From NCBI GenBank assembly GCA_903953985.1, contig CAJBLW010000285.1:1-7216 (forward strand): a stretch of DNA of 7,216 nucleotides, read 5' to 3'. The translations under genes were made by a program, and so were the position numbers. Every line of letters starts with the position of its first letter. Within the stretch, counting starts at the first letter, position 1. The notes beneath the pieces are model-generated. The model worked only from the letters and a program-made list of their open reading frames with translations. It was not told the origin of the DNA and ran no database searches. Of the stretch, positions 1 through 5,793 are shown piece after piece. The DNA comes from an uncultured Burkholderiales bacterium. Lineage in GTDB: Bacteria > Pseudomonadota > Gammaproteobacteria > Burkholderiales > Burkholderiaceae_C.

Positions 1-1
1 G

Positions 2-424
2 TTTTTGGGCAGCGGTTTTTTTGACTACACCGCATCTGACGCAGCAGGTCTGCGCTATGGCCTGGCGAGCGACGTGGGCGGCGGTACCAGCTTCAGCCCC
101 TTTCACACCATGCACGCGGCCTACACAGTCGCCCGGCAAAGCGTGGACCGCCCCGGCATCAGCCTCGCGCCCGAGCACCTGTGGTGGCAACACACGGCGG
201 GCGCGGCCAATGCGCTCGACCTGAGCGGCAAAGTGGGCAACCTGCTGCCCGGTTGCGAAGCAGACTTTGTGGTGCTCAACCACCAGGCCACGCCCTTGCT
301 GGCGCGCCGAACCGCGCAAACCGAGACGCTGGCCGAATGGCTGTTTGCGATGATCGTGATGGGCGATGAACGCTTGATTGCGCACACGGTGGTGCAGGGG
401 CAGGCCGTGAACATCCATCGGTAA
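2..424 (+). CDS. guaD: Guanine deaminase, C-terminal fragment (5' end outside window)
   Basis: This would hydrolyse guanine to xanthine and ammonia in cytoplasmic purine catabolism, as a zinc amidohydrolase. About 140 C-terminal residues are visible, against roughly 430-450 for the full protein, so the start and the N-terminal zinc-binding histidines lie off the left edge. The reading frame is open from base 2. The fragment begins FLGSGFFDY, the conserved guanine deaminase stretch that is usually NLFLGSG. It continues with GLASDVGGGTSFS, in which the Asp encoded at 71-73 aligns with the metal-binding/catalytic Asp of the family. The tail has the amidohydrolase closing pattern: a KVGNLLPGCEADFVVL segment, then a strand ending in VVQGQAV. 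It stops with TAA at 422-424. The next gene starts 28 bases later on the same strand. Family assignment is confident; a closely related amidohydrolase is the only realistic alternative. Confidence 0.93.
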   Translation, partial: FLGSGFFDYTASDAAGLRYGLASDVGGGTSFSPFHTMHAAYTVARQSVDRPGISLAPEHLWWQHTAGAANALDLSGKVGNLLPGCEADFVVLNHQATPLLARRTAQTETLAEWLFAMIVMGDERLIAHTVVQGQAVNIHR

Positions 425-452
425 GTAGGTCGGCGCTGATTGACAATAGGGC

Positions 453-686
453 ATGACCTCGAACGAAGAGCACCCCATCATCGACCCCTACCCGTCCCAG
501 CGCGCTTCTGTGCGCAGGGGCATTGCGCAATTGAAGGAACGCCTGCAAGCCGCAGGCCACGACTTCCGCGAGCCGCCACCCGAGCCCACCTCGTGCTGCG
601 GGCGTGGCTGCAATGGCTGTGTGTGGGAAAGCTACGACGCCGCGCTGCTGTTCTGGTATGAGGACGCTGGGGCTTTGCTGAATTAG
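453..686 (+). CDS. Small oxidoreductase-like domain protein (OXLD1-type, four-cysteine motif)
   Basis: A 77-residue protein of unknown biochemical role. The core is PPPEPTSCCGRGCNGCVWE (residues 41-59) followed by a Tyr/Trp-rich helix ending FWYEDA. This matches the short oxidoreductase-like domain found in bacteria and in mitochondrial OXLD1. Cys48, Cys49, Cys53 and Cys56 could bind a metal or be redox active; that is inference, since the family is poorly characterised. There is no signal peptide or membrane segment, so it should be cytoplasmic. ATG at 453 is chosen because it gives a complete domain. The only Shine-Dalgarno-like bases (AGGG, 448-451) sit very close to the start, so initiation may be weak or coupled to guanine deaminase, which ends 28 bases upstream. 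It converges with the antitoxin gene, whose stop lies 21 bases away. Confidence 0.85.
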   Translation: MTSNEEHPIIDPYPSQRASVRRGIAQLKERLQAAGHDFREPPPEPTSCCGRGCNGCVWESYDAALLFWYEDAGALLN

Positions 687-707
687 GGTTCGCCAGACAC
701 TGTTCAG

Positions 708-1022
708 TCAAGCAGCGGCTGGCTGCTGGAACACCCGAATGCGGGGTGCAATGGCAGCAGTGAGCGTTCTCGCGGCTTGGCGCATGTCGTAGTCGGTTTG
801 CAGGTTCAGCCAAAAGCGGGGCTCCATGTTGAAAAACAACCCCAAACGCAATGCGGTATCGGCCGTCACGGGGCGGTTGCCATTGACCAGATCGCTGATT
901 CGGCTGGGCGAAACATCAATGTCAGCGGCCAGCTGACGCGCCGTGATCCCCATGGGCTTCATGAAATTTTCCAACAAGATTTCGCCGGGATGAATTTCGT
1001 CAAATGATTTAGCTATCTTCAA
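708..1022 (-). CDS. higA: HigA-family antitoxin, XRE-type HTH (toxin partner apparently lost)
   Basis: A DNA-binding antitoxin of the HigA/VapI type, which normally neutralises a HigB RNase and represses its own promoter. From the TTG at 1022 it is 104 residues, the usual size. It opens with FDEIHPGEILLENFMKP, followed by the helix-turn-helix (ITARQLAADIDVSPSRISDLVNG) and the family signature TADTALRLGLFFNMEPRFWLNLQ, ending QTDYDMR plus a short tail. The start is uncertain. GAGGAG (1023-1028) abuts this TTG directly. The codon at ideal spacing, 1014-1016, is ATA, not ATG. The frame is also open upstream to a GTG at 1100, but that extension overlaps the HigB-like remnant in another frame and does not look like HigA. 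No intact toxin gene flanks it; a thioredoxin gene lies upstream. The fold call is firm; the start and whether it is expressed are not. Confidence 0.85.
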   Translation of the reverse strand: MKIAKSFDEIHPGEILLENFMKPMGITARQLAADIDVSPSRISDLVNGNRPVTADTALRLGLFFNMEPRFWLNLQTDYDMRQAARTLTAAIAPRIRVFQQPAAA

Positions 1023-1028
1023 CTCCTC
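1023..1028 (-). promoter_or_regulatory. Shine-Dalgarno of higA, with a non-standard codon at the expected start position
   Basis: GAGGAG on the minus strand is the only good ribosome-binding sequence near higA and overlaps the TGA of the HigB-like remnant. The codon six bases downstream, in the HigA frame, is ATA (1014-1016). The in-frame TTG (1020-1022) touches the Shine-Dalgarno with no spacer. Translation may use a poor start, or the original ATG may have mutated. Confidence 0.5.
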
Positions 1029-1089
1029 AGTGGTCGTCCACGATTTCGACTTGGTCAGCGCCGTTGTCGTGCCAAACAAAACAGAATAT
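1027..1089 (-). pseudogene. higB: Remnant of a HigB-type toxin gene (last 20 codons)
   Basis: Reading the minus strand in the frame that ends with TGA at 1027-1029 gives CFVWHDNGADQVEIVDDH before the stop. This closely resembles the C-terminus of RelE-superfamily HigB toxins (pattern RICFxWxxxGAxxVEIVDYH), including the conserved Trp, Asp and VEIVD-x-H end. Upstream the similarity ends: a TAA in frame at 1090-1092 is followed by unrelated codons and another TGA at 1114-1116. The bulk of the toxin, about 70-75 residues, is absent. The position is right for a higBA operon, because the toxin stop overlaps the GAGGAG just ahead of higA. I infer a deletion or recombination between the lysR-trx block and the antitoxin. 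The identification rests on about 18 residues recognised by eye, so a search is needed to confirm it. Confidence 0.7.
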
Positions 1090-1127
1090 TTAAAAAGCAC
1101 GAAGCCAGTTGCCTCACCACCACCGCA

Positions 1128-1454
1128 TCAAGCCTTTGTCATCGCGCTTTCGATGTCCTGCGCGGCAGCAGGTCGCATCAGCCGCCCCACTTCTTGTCCA
1201 TCTCGCAACAGCACCACGGTGGGCCACAGCTTGACGCGGTAATGGCGACCCAGCGCACGGCCGGGGCCATCTTCGACTTTGCAGTGCTGCCAATGCGGCT
1301 GCATGGACAAAGCCTGAGCGATCAGTGGCTGCGCGGCGCGGCAGTGGCCGCACCAGTCGGTGCCAAATTCCAGCAAAGTCAGACCGCGCAAGGCTTCCAC
1401 ATCGGTACGGCTGGGCGATTCAGTTTGGCTGAGGTAAGGTTTGAAATGGCTCAT
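1128..1454 (-). CDS. Thioredoxin-fold protein with WCGHC active site
   Basis: A 108-residue cytoplasmic thioredoxin-like protein, probably a thiol-disulfide reductant. The redox site is WCGHC (Trp34, Cys35, Cys38), preceded by the strand LTLLEFGTD. The cis-proline loop is KLWPTVVLL (Pro78), followed by DGQEVGRLMRP, the last strand and turn of the fold. The helix is a WCGHC type rather than the WCGPC of housekeeping thioredoxin, which usually shifts redox potential; that is inferred from the family. There is no signal peptide. ATG at 1452-1454 is preceded by AGGG about six bases upstream and overlaps the TGA of the LysR gene (1451-1453) in an ATGA arrangement, pointing to translational coupling. 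Its likely promoter is therefore the one ahead of lysR. The substrate is unknown, and nothing nearby is an obvious client. Confidence 0.9.
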   Translation of the reverse strand: MSHFKPYLSQTESPSRTDVEALRGLTLLEFGTDWCGHCRAAQPLIAQALSMQPHWQHCKVEDGPGRALGRHYRVKLWPTVVLLRDGQEVGRLMRPAAAQDIESAMTKA

Positions 1455-2398
1455 GCTTTGCCCTGGCTTGAACTGAACAGTTGTAAGACGTTTTCACGCA
1501 ACCACTGCAGGCACGGGTCTTTGTCAAAGCGCTGACTCCAGTGCATCGAGACGGTGAAATCGCGCAAGGGCAAATCGGGCTCAATGATGGCCAGTGCACC
1601 GGCCTGTGCAAAGCCTTGCGCAAAATTTCGCGGCATCAGCACCGCCAGATCGCTGCTGCGCACGATGCCAGGCAGTGACAGGAAATGGCTGACCGTCAGG
1701 CGTAGGCGGTGATGCCAATGCATCAGCTCCAAAATGCGCAGGGTATCGGCGTGGGTGCGAACAGCCGCAAATTCCAACTCTGCCAACAAGGCATGCGTTG
1801 CATCGGAAGACGGACCAGCCTTTTTTTGCAACTGACCCCACCTCTTGGCCACCGGGTGACCCTGGCGCATCAGCACCACATAGCGGTCGCTCAGCAAGGG
1901 CTGCTGCAAGGTATCGACCACCTCGGGCAAGAAACCGATCGCCAGGTCCAACAGGCCGTTGTCCAAGGCTGCCCCAATTTGGTCGTGCGGCACAGGCCTG
2001 GCTTCGAGCCGCATGCCCGGCGCCAGGCGCTGCAAGACCAGCACCAGTTCAGGTAAAAAACGCGCTTCACCAATGTCGCTCAGGTGCACGCGCAGCACAC
2101 GCGCCGAACGCTGCGGATCAAACACCTGCGACGCATTCAGCGCCTCTTCGATCGTGGCCAAGGCCACTTGCACCCCCTGCGCCAACCGGTCGGCGCGCGG
2201 CGTGGGCCTCACGCCCGAGCCGCTTCGCTCAAACAAGGCATCACCCAACATGGCCCGCAAACGCGCCAGCCCTTGGCTGGCCGCAGGTTGCGACATGCCC
2301 AGTTGCTGAGCGGCAAGGCTCACGCTGCGGCTGCGCCAAACGGCATCAAACAAACGTAAGAGGTTCAGGTCCAAGTCTTTGATATTCATTTGATGCAT
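1451..2398 (-). CDS. LysR-type transcriptional regulator
   Basis: A 315-residue LTTR, normal length for the family. The N-terminal winged helix-turn-helix covers about residues 8-70: DLNLLRLFDAVWRSRSVSLA, then AAQQLGMSQPAASQGLARLR, with the wing FERSGSGVRPTPRA. A linker helix and a two-lobed effector-binding domain follow from about residue 95 to 305. The DLNLL start and MSQPAASQGL recognition helix are typical of the NodD/PcpR-like branch, which often senses aromatic or other small organic acids. Two starts are possible, ATG at 2398 or ATG at 2389 (MNIKDLDLNLL); neither has a clear Shine-Dalgarno, and the second fits the usual LTTR N-terminus better. It is divergent from the crotonase/CoA-transferase genes, the classic arrangement for an LTTR and its target, and is followed by the overlapping thioredoxin gene. 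The effector cannot be read from the sequence. Confidence 0.95.
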   Translation of the reverse strand: MHQMNIKDLDLNLLRLFDAVWRSRSVSLAAQQLGMSQPAASQGLARLRAMLGDALFERSGSGVRPTPRADRLAQGVQVALATIEEALNASQVFDPQRSARVLRVHLSDIGEARFLPELVLVLQRLAPGMRLEARPVPHDQIGAALDNGLLDLAIGFLPEVVDTLQQPLLSDRYVVLMRQGHPVAKRWGQLQKKAGPSSDATHALLAELEFAAVRTHADTLRILELMHWHHRLRLTVSHFLSLPGIVRSSDLAVLMPRNFAQGFAQAGALAIIEPDLPLRDFTVSMHWSQRFDKDPCLQWLRENVLQLFSSSQGKA

Positions 2399-2401
2399 GC
2401 C

Positions 2402-2416
2402 AATATTTAAAATATT
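2402..2416. promoter_or_regulatory. Perfect AT-rich palindrome at the lysR transcription start (candidate operator)
   Basis: AATATTTAAAATATT reads as 7-base arms (AATATTT / AAATATT) around a single central A. It lies directly downstream of the predicted lysR start point and just before the lysR start codon, where a bound protein would block transcription or translation. A TTGACT hexamer for the opposite strand begins at its right edge (2416-2421). It does not fit the standard LTTR T-N11-A spacing about its centre, so binding by this LysR is a guess. In GC-rich DNA such an AT-only palindrome is still notable. Confidence 0.4.
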
Positions 2417-2423
2417 TGACTAG

Positions 2424-2453
2424 CTTATACAAAACAACATTCTCCTGCTTCAA
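2424..2453 (-). promoter_or_regulatory. Probable sigma-70 promoter of lysR-trx
   Basis: On the minus strand, TTGAAG (2448-2453) and TATAAG (2424-2429) are separated by 18 bases, a reasonable -35/-10 pair. Transcription would start near 2417, giving a leader of about 20-30 bases before the lysR ATG. The pair lies in the 187-base region between the divergent lysR and crotonase genes. This is prediction by eye only. Confidence 0.5.
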
Positions 2454-2585
2454 AATCTGAATCACTGGACCCGCCTCCCCATTCGGCTACAGCACGGTAA
2501 AGCGCAACCCGTCCTGTCACAAGGGCAACCGCACGGCCCCTGGATGCAGCCCATACTGGCAGTCATTTGACATGGGGTCCCTTTC

Positions 2586-3383
2586 ATGAGCCTTTTGAAA
2601 ACAGACAAAATGGCCGCCCGCAAGGATCGGCAAGTTGGTTGGATCACCTTCAACAATCCGGCACGTCACAACGCCGTATCACTGGAGATGTGGCAGGGAC
2701 TGGCAGACATTGCGAACGACTTTGCGCGCGATGACGACATTCGCGTGGTGGTGGTGCATGGCGCAGGCGATAGAGCCTTTGTTTCGGGTGCTGACATCTC
2801 GGAGTTTGCCGAACAGCGTGACTCAGCGCAGGCCACCCGTCATTACGACGAAGTGGCCGAACGAGGCATGCAGGCCCTGAAAAAACTCAACAAACCCACC
2901 TTGGCCATGATTCAGGGTTATTGCATTGGCGGCGGCGTGGCTGTGGCTTTGAACTGTGATATCCGCATTGCGGCCGACAACGCGCGTTTTGCTGTTCCTG
3001 CAGCCAAACTGGGGCTGGGCTATGAATTTGATGGCGTGCGCAAACTGGTGGACGTGGTAGGTCCGTCATTTGCGCAAGAAATCTTTTTTACGGCTCGGCA
3101 ATTCAGTGCCGCGGAGGCGCAGACCATGGGCTTGATCAACCGCATGGTCCCCAAAGATGAATTGCTCAGTTATGTGCAGCAATATGCCGAGACCATTGCG
3201 GCCAATGCGCCCATGACCGTGGCGTCCATCAAAACCATTGTGGGCGAAATTGTCAAAGACGAAGCTTTGCGCGACGTCGCTCTGTGCGACCGCTTGGTGG
3301 CGCAGTGTTTCAACAGCGCTGACTTTACCGAAGGGCGTACCGCCTTCATGGAAAAGCGCAAACCGGTGTTCACTGGCCGCTGA
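2586..3383 (+). CDS. Crotonase-fold (enoyl-CoA hydratase/isomerase family) protein lacking both classical catalytic glutamates
   Basis: A 265-residue crotonase-superfamily protein, expected to act on an acyl-CoA in the cytoplasm. It has NNPARHNAVS near residue 23, the oxyanion-hole segment FVSGADI (65-71) and the second glycine-rich segment GYCIGGGVAVALNCDIRIAA (111-130). An ungapped alignment from memory to rat mitochondrial hydratase puts Ala119 where Glu144 should be (GGGxE becomes GGGVA). Ala139 falls where Glu164 should be (PE becomes PA in FAVPAAKLGLGYEFDG). Glu147 falls eight residues after position 139, the spacing of the second catalytic acid (Asp204) in dienoyl-CoA isomerase. It may therefore be an isomerase, decarboxylase, hydrolase or lyase rather than a hydratase. 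ATG at 2586 follows GGGGT at a workable distance. The CoA-transferase starts 31 bases downstream, so the two are probably co-transcribed. Confidence 0.93.
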   Translation: MSLLKTDKMAARKDRQVGWITFNNPARHNAVSLEMWQGLADIANDFARDDDIRVVVVHGAGDRAFVSGADISEFAEQRDSAQATRHYDEVAERGMQALKKLNKPTLAMIQGYCIGGGVAVALNCDIRIAADNARFAVPAAKLGLGYEFDGVRKLVDVVGPSFAQEIFFTARQFSAAEAQTMGLINRMVPKDELLSYVQQYAETIAANAPMTVASIKTIVGEIVKDEALRDVALCDRLVAQCFNSADFTEGRTAFMEKRKPVFTGR

Positions 3384-3414
3384 AAACTTCTCGCTGACTC
3401 ACGAAAGCCCTCCC

Positions 3415-4638
3415 ATGAAACTGCCATTGACTGACTTGCGTGTCCTGGATTTGACCAACGTTCTGGCTGGCCCTTACTGCAGCATGGTCCTGGCTGACAT
3501 GGGGGCCGATGTCATCAAACTCGAAAATGCCGACAAAGGCGATACATCACGTCAATTTGAGCCCCAGGTCAATGGCGAGTCGTATTGTTTTGCAGTGCTC
3601 AACCGCAACAAAAAAAGCATCGCCCTGAACCTGAAAGACCCAGCCGGGCTCAAGATCGCCCACCAGTTGGCTGCAAAGGCCGACATCGTGATGGAAAACT
3701 TCCGCCCCGGTGTGGTCAACCGCATGGGGTTGGACTACGAGAGCATTCGCGCGCACAACCCGGGTGTGATTTACGCGTCCATGTCGGGCTTTGGCCAAAC
3801 CGGGCCCTATGGCCAAAAAGGCGGTTACGACATCATTGCCCAAGGCATGTCCGGGATCATGATGATGACCGGAGAGCCCGGCGGCCGCCCTGCGAAAGTG
3901 GGCATTGCCATGAACGACATTGCCAGCGGCGTCACGGCCCTGTCGGGTATTTTGGGTGCTCTGATCGGCAAATTACGCTTTGGCGAAGGCCAGTACCTGG
4001 AGACCTCTTTGCTGGAAGCGGGGTTGGCCTGGACCCCTTGGGAATTCGGGGCATTTTTTGGCTCTGGCGAAATCCCCACCGCCACAGGGACCCGGCACAG
4101 ACGCTCTGCACCCTACCAAGCCTATCGCACACAAGACGGGTATGTGACCGTGGGGGCAGGCACGCCCAAAATGTGGGTGGATTTTTGTGAAAAAGTCATC
4201 GCCCAACCCGACTGGCTTGAACGCCCGGACTACCGAACACAAGCCCTGCGGGTCAAGAATGTGGATGCGCTTGAACGCGACATTGAATCAGTCACCACGC
4301 AACAAAAGACGGCCCATTGGGTGGCGCTGCTGGATGCATTGGGCATCCCTGGCGGTCCAGTTTTTGGTTACGAGCAAACCATGAAAGACCCCCATGTCCT
4401 GGCCCGGAAAATGGTGCACGACATCGATCACCCCATCATTGGCCCGATGAAGACCTTGGGTTTGCCCATCAAATCCAGCGGTGCGCTGGGCAGCATTCGC
4501 ATGCCTGCGCCCTGGTTGGGCCAACACACGGCTTCGGTGCTGGCCCAACTTGGCTATTCAGCACAAGCCACCGAGGCTTTGTTCCTGCAAGGCGCGGTGT
4601 TTGATCAGTACCGCGACAAGCCGCGACCCACGGCCTGA
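3415..4638 (+). CDS. Class III (CaiB/BaiF family) CoA-transferase
   Basis: A 407-residue CoA-transferase that moves CoA between carboxylic acids, usually with a donor such as succinyl-CoA, by way of an aspartyl-CoA anhydride. It opens with LTDLRVLDLTNVLAGPYCSMVLADMGADVIKLE, the family's standard N-terminus. It then has NRNKKSIALNLKDPAG, VMENFRPGVVNRMGLDY and SGFGQTGPYGQKGGYDIIAQ, in which Asp139 aligns with the catalytic aspartate. The C-terminus carries the usual PAPWLGQHTASVLAQLGY. Length is normal. ATG at 3415 is chosen because the family N-terminus starts there and a weak GAAAG lies seven bases upstream. The frame is open further upstream, but that part overlaps the crotonase gene and is not homologous. 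It probably activates the same acid whose thioester the crotonase handles; the substrate cannot be told from the sequence. It is convergent with the Bug gene across a 35-base gap. Confidence 0.95.
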   Translation: MKLPLTDLRVLDLTNVLAGPYCSMVLADMGADVIKLENADKGDTSRQFEPQVNGESYCFAVLNRNKKSIALNLKDPAGLKIAHQLAAKADIVMENFRPGVVNRMGLDYESIRAHNPGVIYASMSGFGQTGPYGQKGGYDIIAQGMSGIMMMTGEPGGRPAKVGIAMNDIASGVTALSGILGALIGKLRFGEGQYLETSLLEAGLAWTPWEFGAFFGSGEIPTATGTRHRRSAPYQAYRTQDGYVTVGAGTPKMWVDFCEKVIAQPDWLERPDYRTQALRVKNVDALERDIESVTTQQKTAHWVALLDALGIPGGPVFGYEQTMKDPHVLARKMVHDIDHPIIGPMKTLGLPIKSSGALGSIRMPAPWLGQHTASVLAQLGYSAQATEALFLQGAVFDQYRDKPRPTA

Positions 4639-4673
4639 AGTCAGATCGCGTGCCGAAAACCGAACCCGCCAGT

Positions 4674-5657
4674 TCAACTGTCCATGGTGATTTTGGCGCG
4701 GCGAATCACATCGCCCCATTTCAGGTTGTCCAGGCGCATTTGCTCTCCGATCTGGGCCAGGGGCATGCGTCCCACTTCTTCAACGCCTGTCTTGCGCAAA
4801 GCCAGAATCACCTCGGGGTCATCCAGCGTGGCGCGAAATGCAGCGCGCAAGCGGTCCAGGGCCTCGGCCGGCACACCGGCGTTGGTCACAAAACAGTTCC
4901 AGGGTTTTTCATCAAAGCCCTCAAACCCTTGCTCGGCAATGGTGGGCACATCGGGCATGGTGCTTGAACGCTTGCCAGTCGACACGGCCAAAGCACGGAC
5001 GCGACCTGTTTGGAGGTGCGGCATGGCCGGCCCCAAGGTTGAAACGGCCAAGTCCACCTGTCCGCCCAACAAATCGGCGATGTACTGGGCAGCCCCCTTG
5101 TAGGGCACATGGTTCATGAAAATGCCCGCACGCTGCTTGAAGATTTCGGCAATCAAGTGATGCGGTGAACCCACCCCCGCGCTGGCGCAATTGAGTTTGT
5201 TGGGGTTGGCTTTGGCAAAGGCAATCAGTTCTTGCAGATTGCGAACAGGCACAGAAGGGTGGGCCACCAAAACAAATGGCAAATCGCCCAAATGGACCAA
5301 AGGCGTGAAGGCTTTCAGCGGGTCATAAGACACTTTGCGCATGTTGGGCACGTAGGCGAAAGCGGTGCTGTCAATCAAATGCACGGTGTAGCCATCGGGG
5401 GGCGCTTTCGCGGCAGCATCCGCACCAATGGTGGTGCTGGCACCGGGCTTGTAATCCATCACGATGGGCTGCCCCAACAATTTTTCCGCCTTGCCCGCGA
5501 CAATTCTGGCCCATTGGTCAGCGCCGCCCCCCGCTGGGTAGGGCACGATCATTTTGATCGGCTTTTCAGGAAATGGCCCGGCCCACGCGCGACCCATCGC
5601 GCCCAGCGAAGCGGCACCCAGGCCGGCCCATTGAATCCACTGCCGTCTGCTGCTCAT
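4674..5657 (-). CDS. Bug-family (TctC-like) periplasmic solute-binding protein
   Basis: A 327-residue extracytoplasmic binding protein of the tripartite tricarboxylate transporter type, abundant in Burkholderiales, generally binding carboxylates. The N-terminus MSSRRQWIQWAGLGAASLGA has a twin-arginine-like SRRQWIQ and a hydrophobic segment, with a likely cut after GRAWA (residue 26), implying folded export. The mature part begins FPEKPIKMIVPYPAGGGADQWAR, with the ligand-loop PAGGGAD. Then come DYKPGASTTIGAD, LNCASAGVGSPHHLIAEIF, VPYKGAAQYIADLLGGQVDL and the MPDVPTIAEQGFEGF segment, all in family order. ATG at 5655-5657 is selected because AGGAG (5665-5669) precedes it by seven bases and it gives a proper signal peptide; an upstream start would put about 27 unrelated residues ahead of it. 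No TctA/TctB membrane genes are present in the window, as is common for orphan Bug proteins. The nearby CoA-transferase suggests the ligand is an acid activated after uptake. Confidence 0.95.
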   Translation of the reverse strand: MSSRRQWIQWAGLGAASLGAMGRAWAGPFPEKPIKMIVPYPAGGGADQWARIVAGKAEKLLGQPIVMDYKPGASTTIGADAAAKAPPDGYTVHLIDSTAFAYVPNMRKVSYDPLKAFTPLVHLGDLPFVLVAHPSVPVRNLQELIAFAKANPNKLNCASAGVGSPHHLIAEIFKQRAGIFMNHVPYKGAAQYIADLLGGQVDLAVSTLGPAMPHLQTGRVRALAVSTGKRSSTMPDVPTIAEQGFEGFDEKPWNCFVTNAGVPAEALDRLRAAFRATLDDPEVILALRKTGVEEVGRMPLAQIGEQMRLDNLKWGDVIRRAKITMDS

Positions 5658-5744
5658 GTCTCGACTCCTGTTGGTTGGGGTATCGGTGCATGGTGGCGTC
5701 TTGAGGCGGGCTCTGCTGTAACCAAGATGACTGGCCACAGCTCA

Positions 5745-5787
5745 TATTCGTAATGCATGAACTTTATTCGACTCATTGAATGAACTT
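5745..5787 (+). repeat. Two-unit imperfect tandem repeat upstream of the oxidoreductase gene
   Basis: Unit 1 is TATTCG (5745-5750), six bases, then ATGAACTT (5757-5764). Unit 2 follows at once: TATTCG (5765-5770), nine bases, then ATGAACTT (5780-5787). Both halves are repeated exactly, with starts 20 and 23 bases apart, close to two helical turns. The second unit also contains the small palindrome TCATTGAATGA (5773-5783). The position immediately upstream of the -10-like element suggests paired binding sites for a regulator; none is identified. Confidence 0.5.
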
Positions 5788-5793
5788 ATAAGT
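5784..5793. promoter_or_regulatory. Palindrome ACTTATAAGT shared by two divergent -10 elements
   Basis: A perfect 10-base palindrome that contains TATAAG on both strands (5787-5792 plus; 5785-5790 minus). On the plus strand it would place a start near 5799, upstream of the TTG start of the oxidoreductase gene; its -35 on that strand is poor (TTATTC, 5764-5769). A protein or polymerase bound here would affect both genes. Confidence 0.4.

Noticed and set aside
711..727. Hairpin AGCAGC-GGCTG-GCTGCT as a transcription terminator between convergent genes
   Set aside because: The six-base stem lies inside the last codons of higA and has no T-run on either strand.
1023..1100. A 130-residue HigA starting at GTG 1100
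   Set aside because: The extra 26 residues overlap the HigB-like remnant in another frame, have no good ribosome-binding site and are not HigA-like. It cannot be excluded, and is raised under the start-codon finding.
1798..2382. A 194-codon open frame on the plus strand
   Set aside because: It is antisense to lysR and composed of Arg/Pro/Ala-rich low-complexity sequence with no recognisable domain.
2416..2444. TTGACT as the -35 of a plus-strand promoter for the crotonase gene
   Set aside because: The hexamer is good, but no acceptable -10 is found 16-18 bases downstream (best is CATTCT or ATTCTC), so it is not listed as a promoter.
3238..3414. An upstream extension of the CoA-transferase frame by 59 codons
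   Set aside because: It overlaps the 3' end of the crotonase gene and shows no family similarity; the conserved N-terminus begins at the ATG at 3415.
5658..5738. An upstream start for the Bug protein adding 27 residues
   Set aside because: The ATG at 5655-5657 has an AGGAG at seven bases and begins a proper signal peptide; the extension would bury it.
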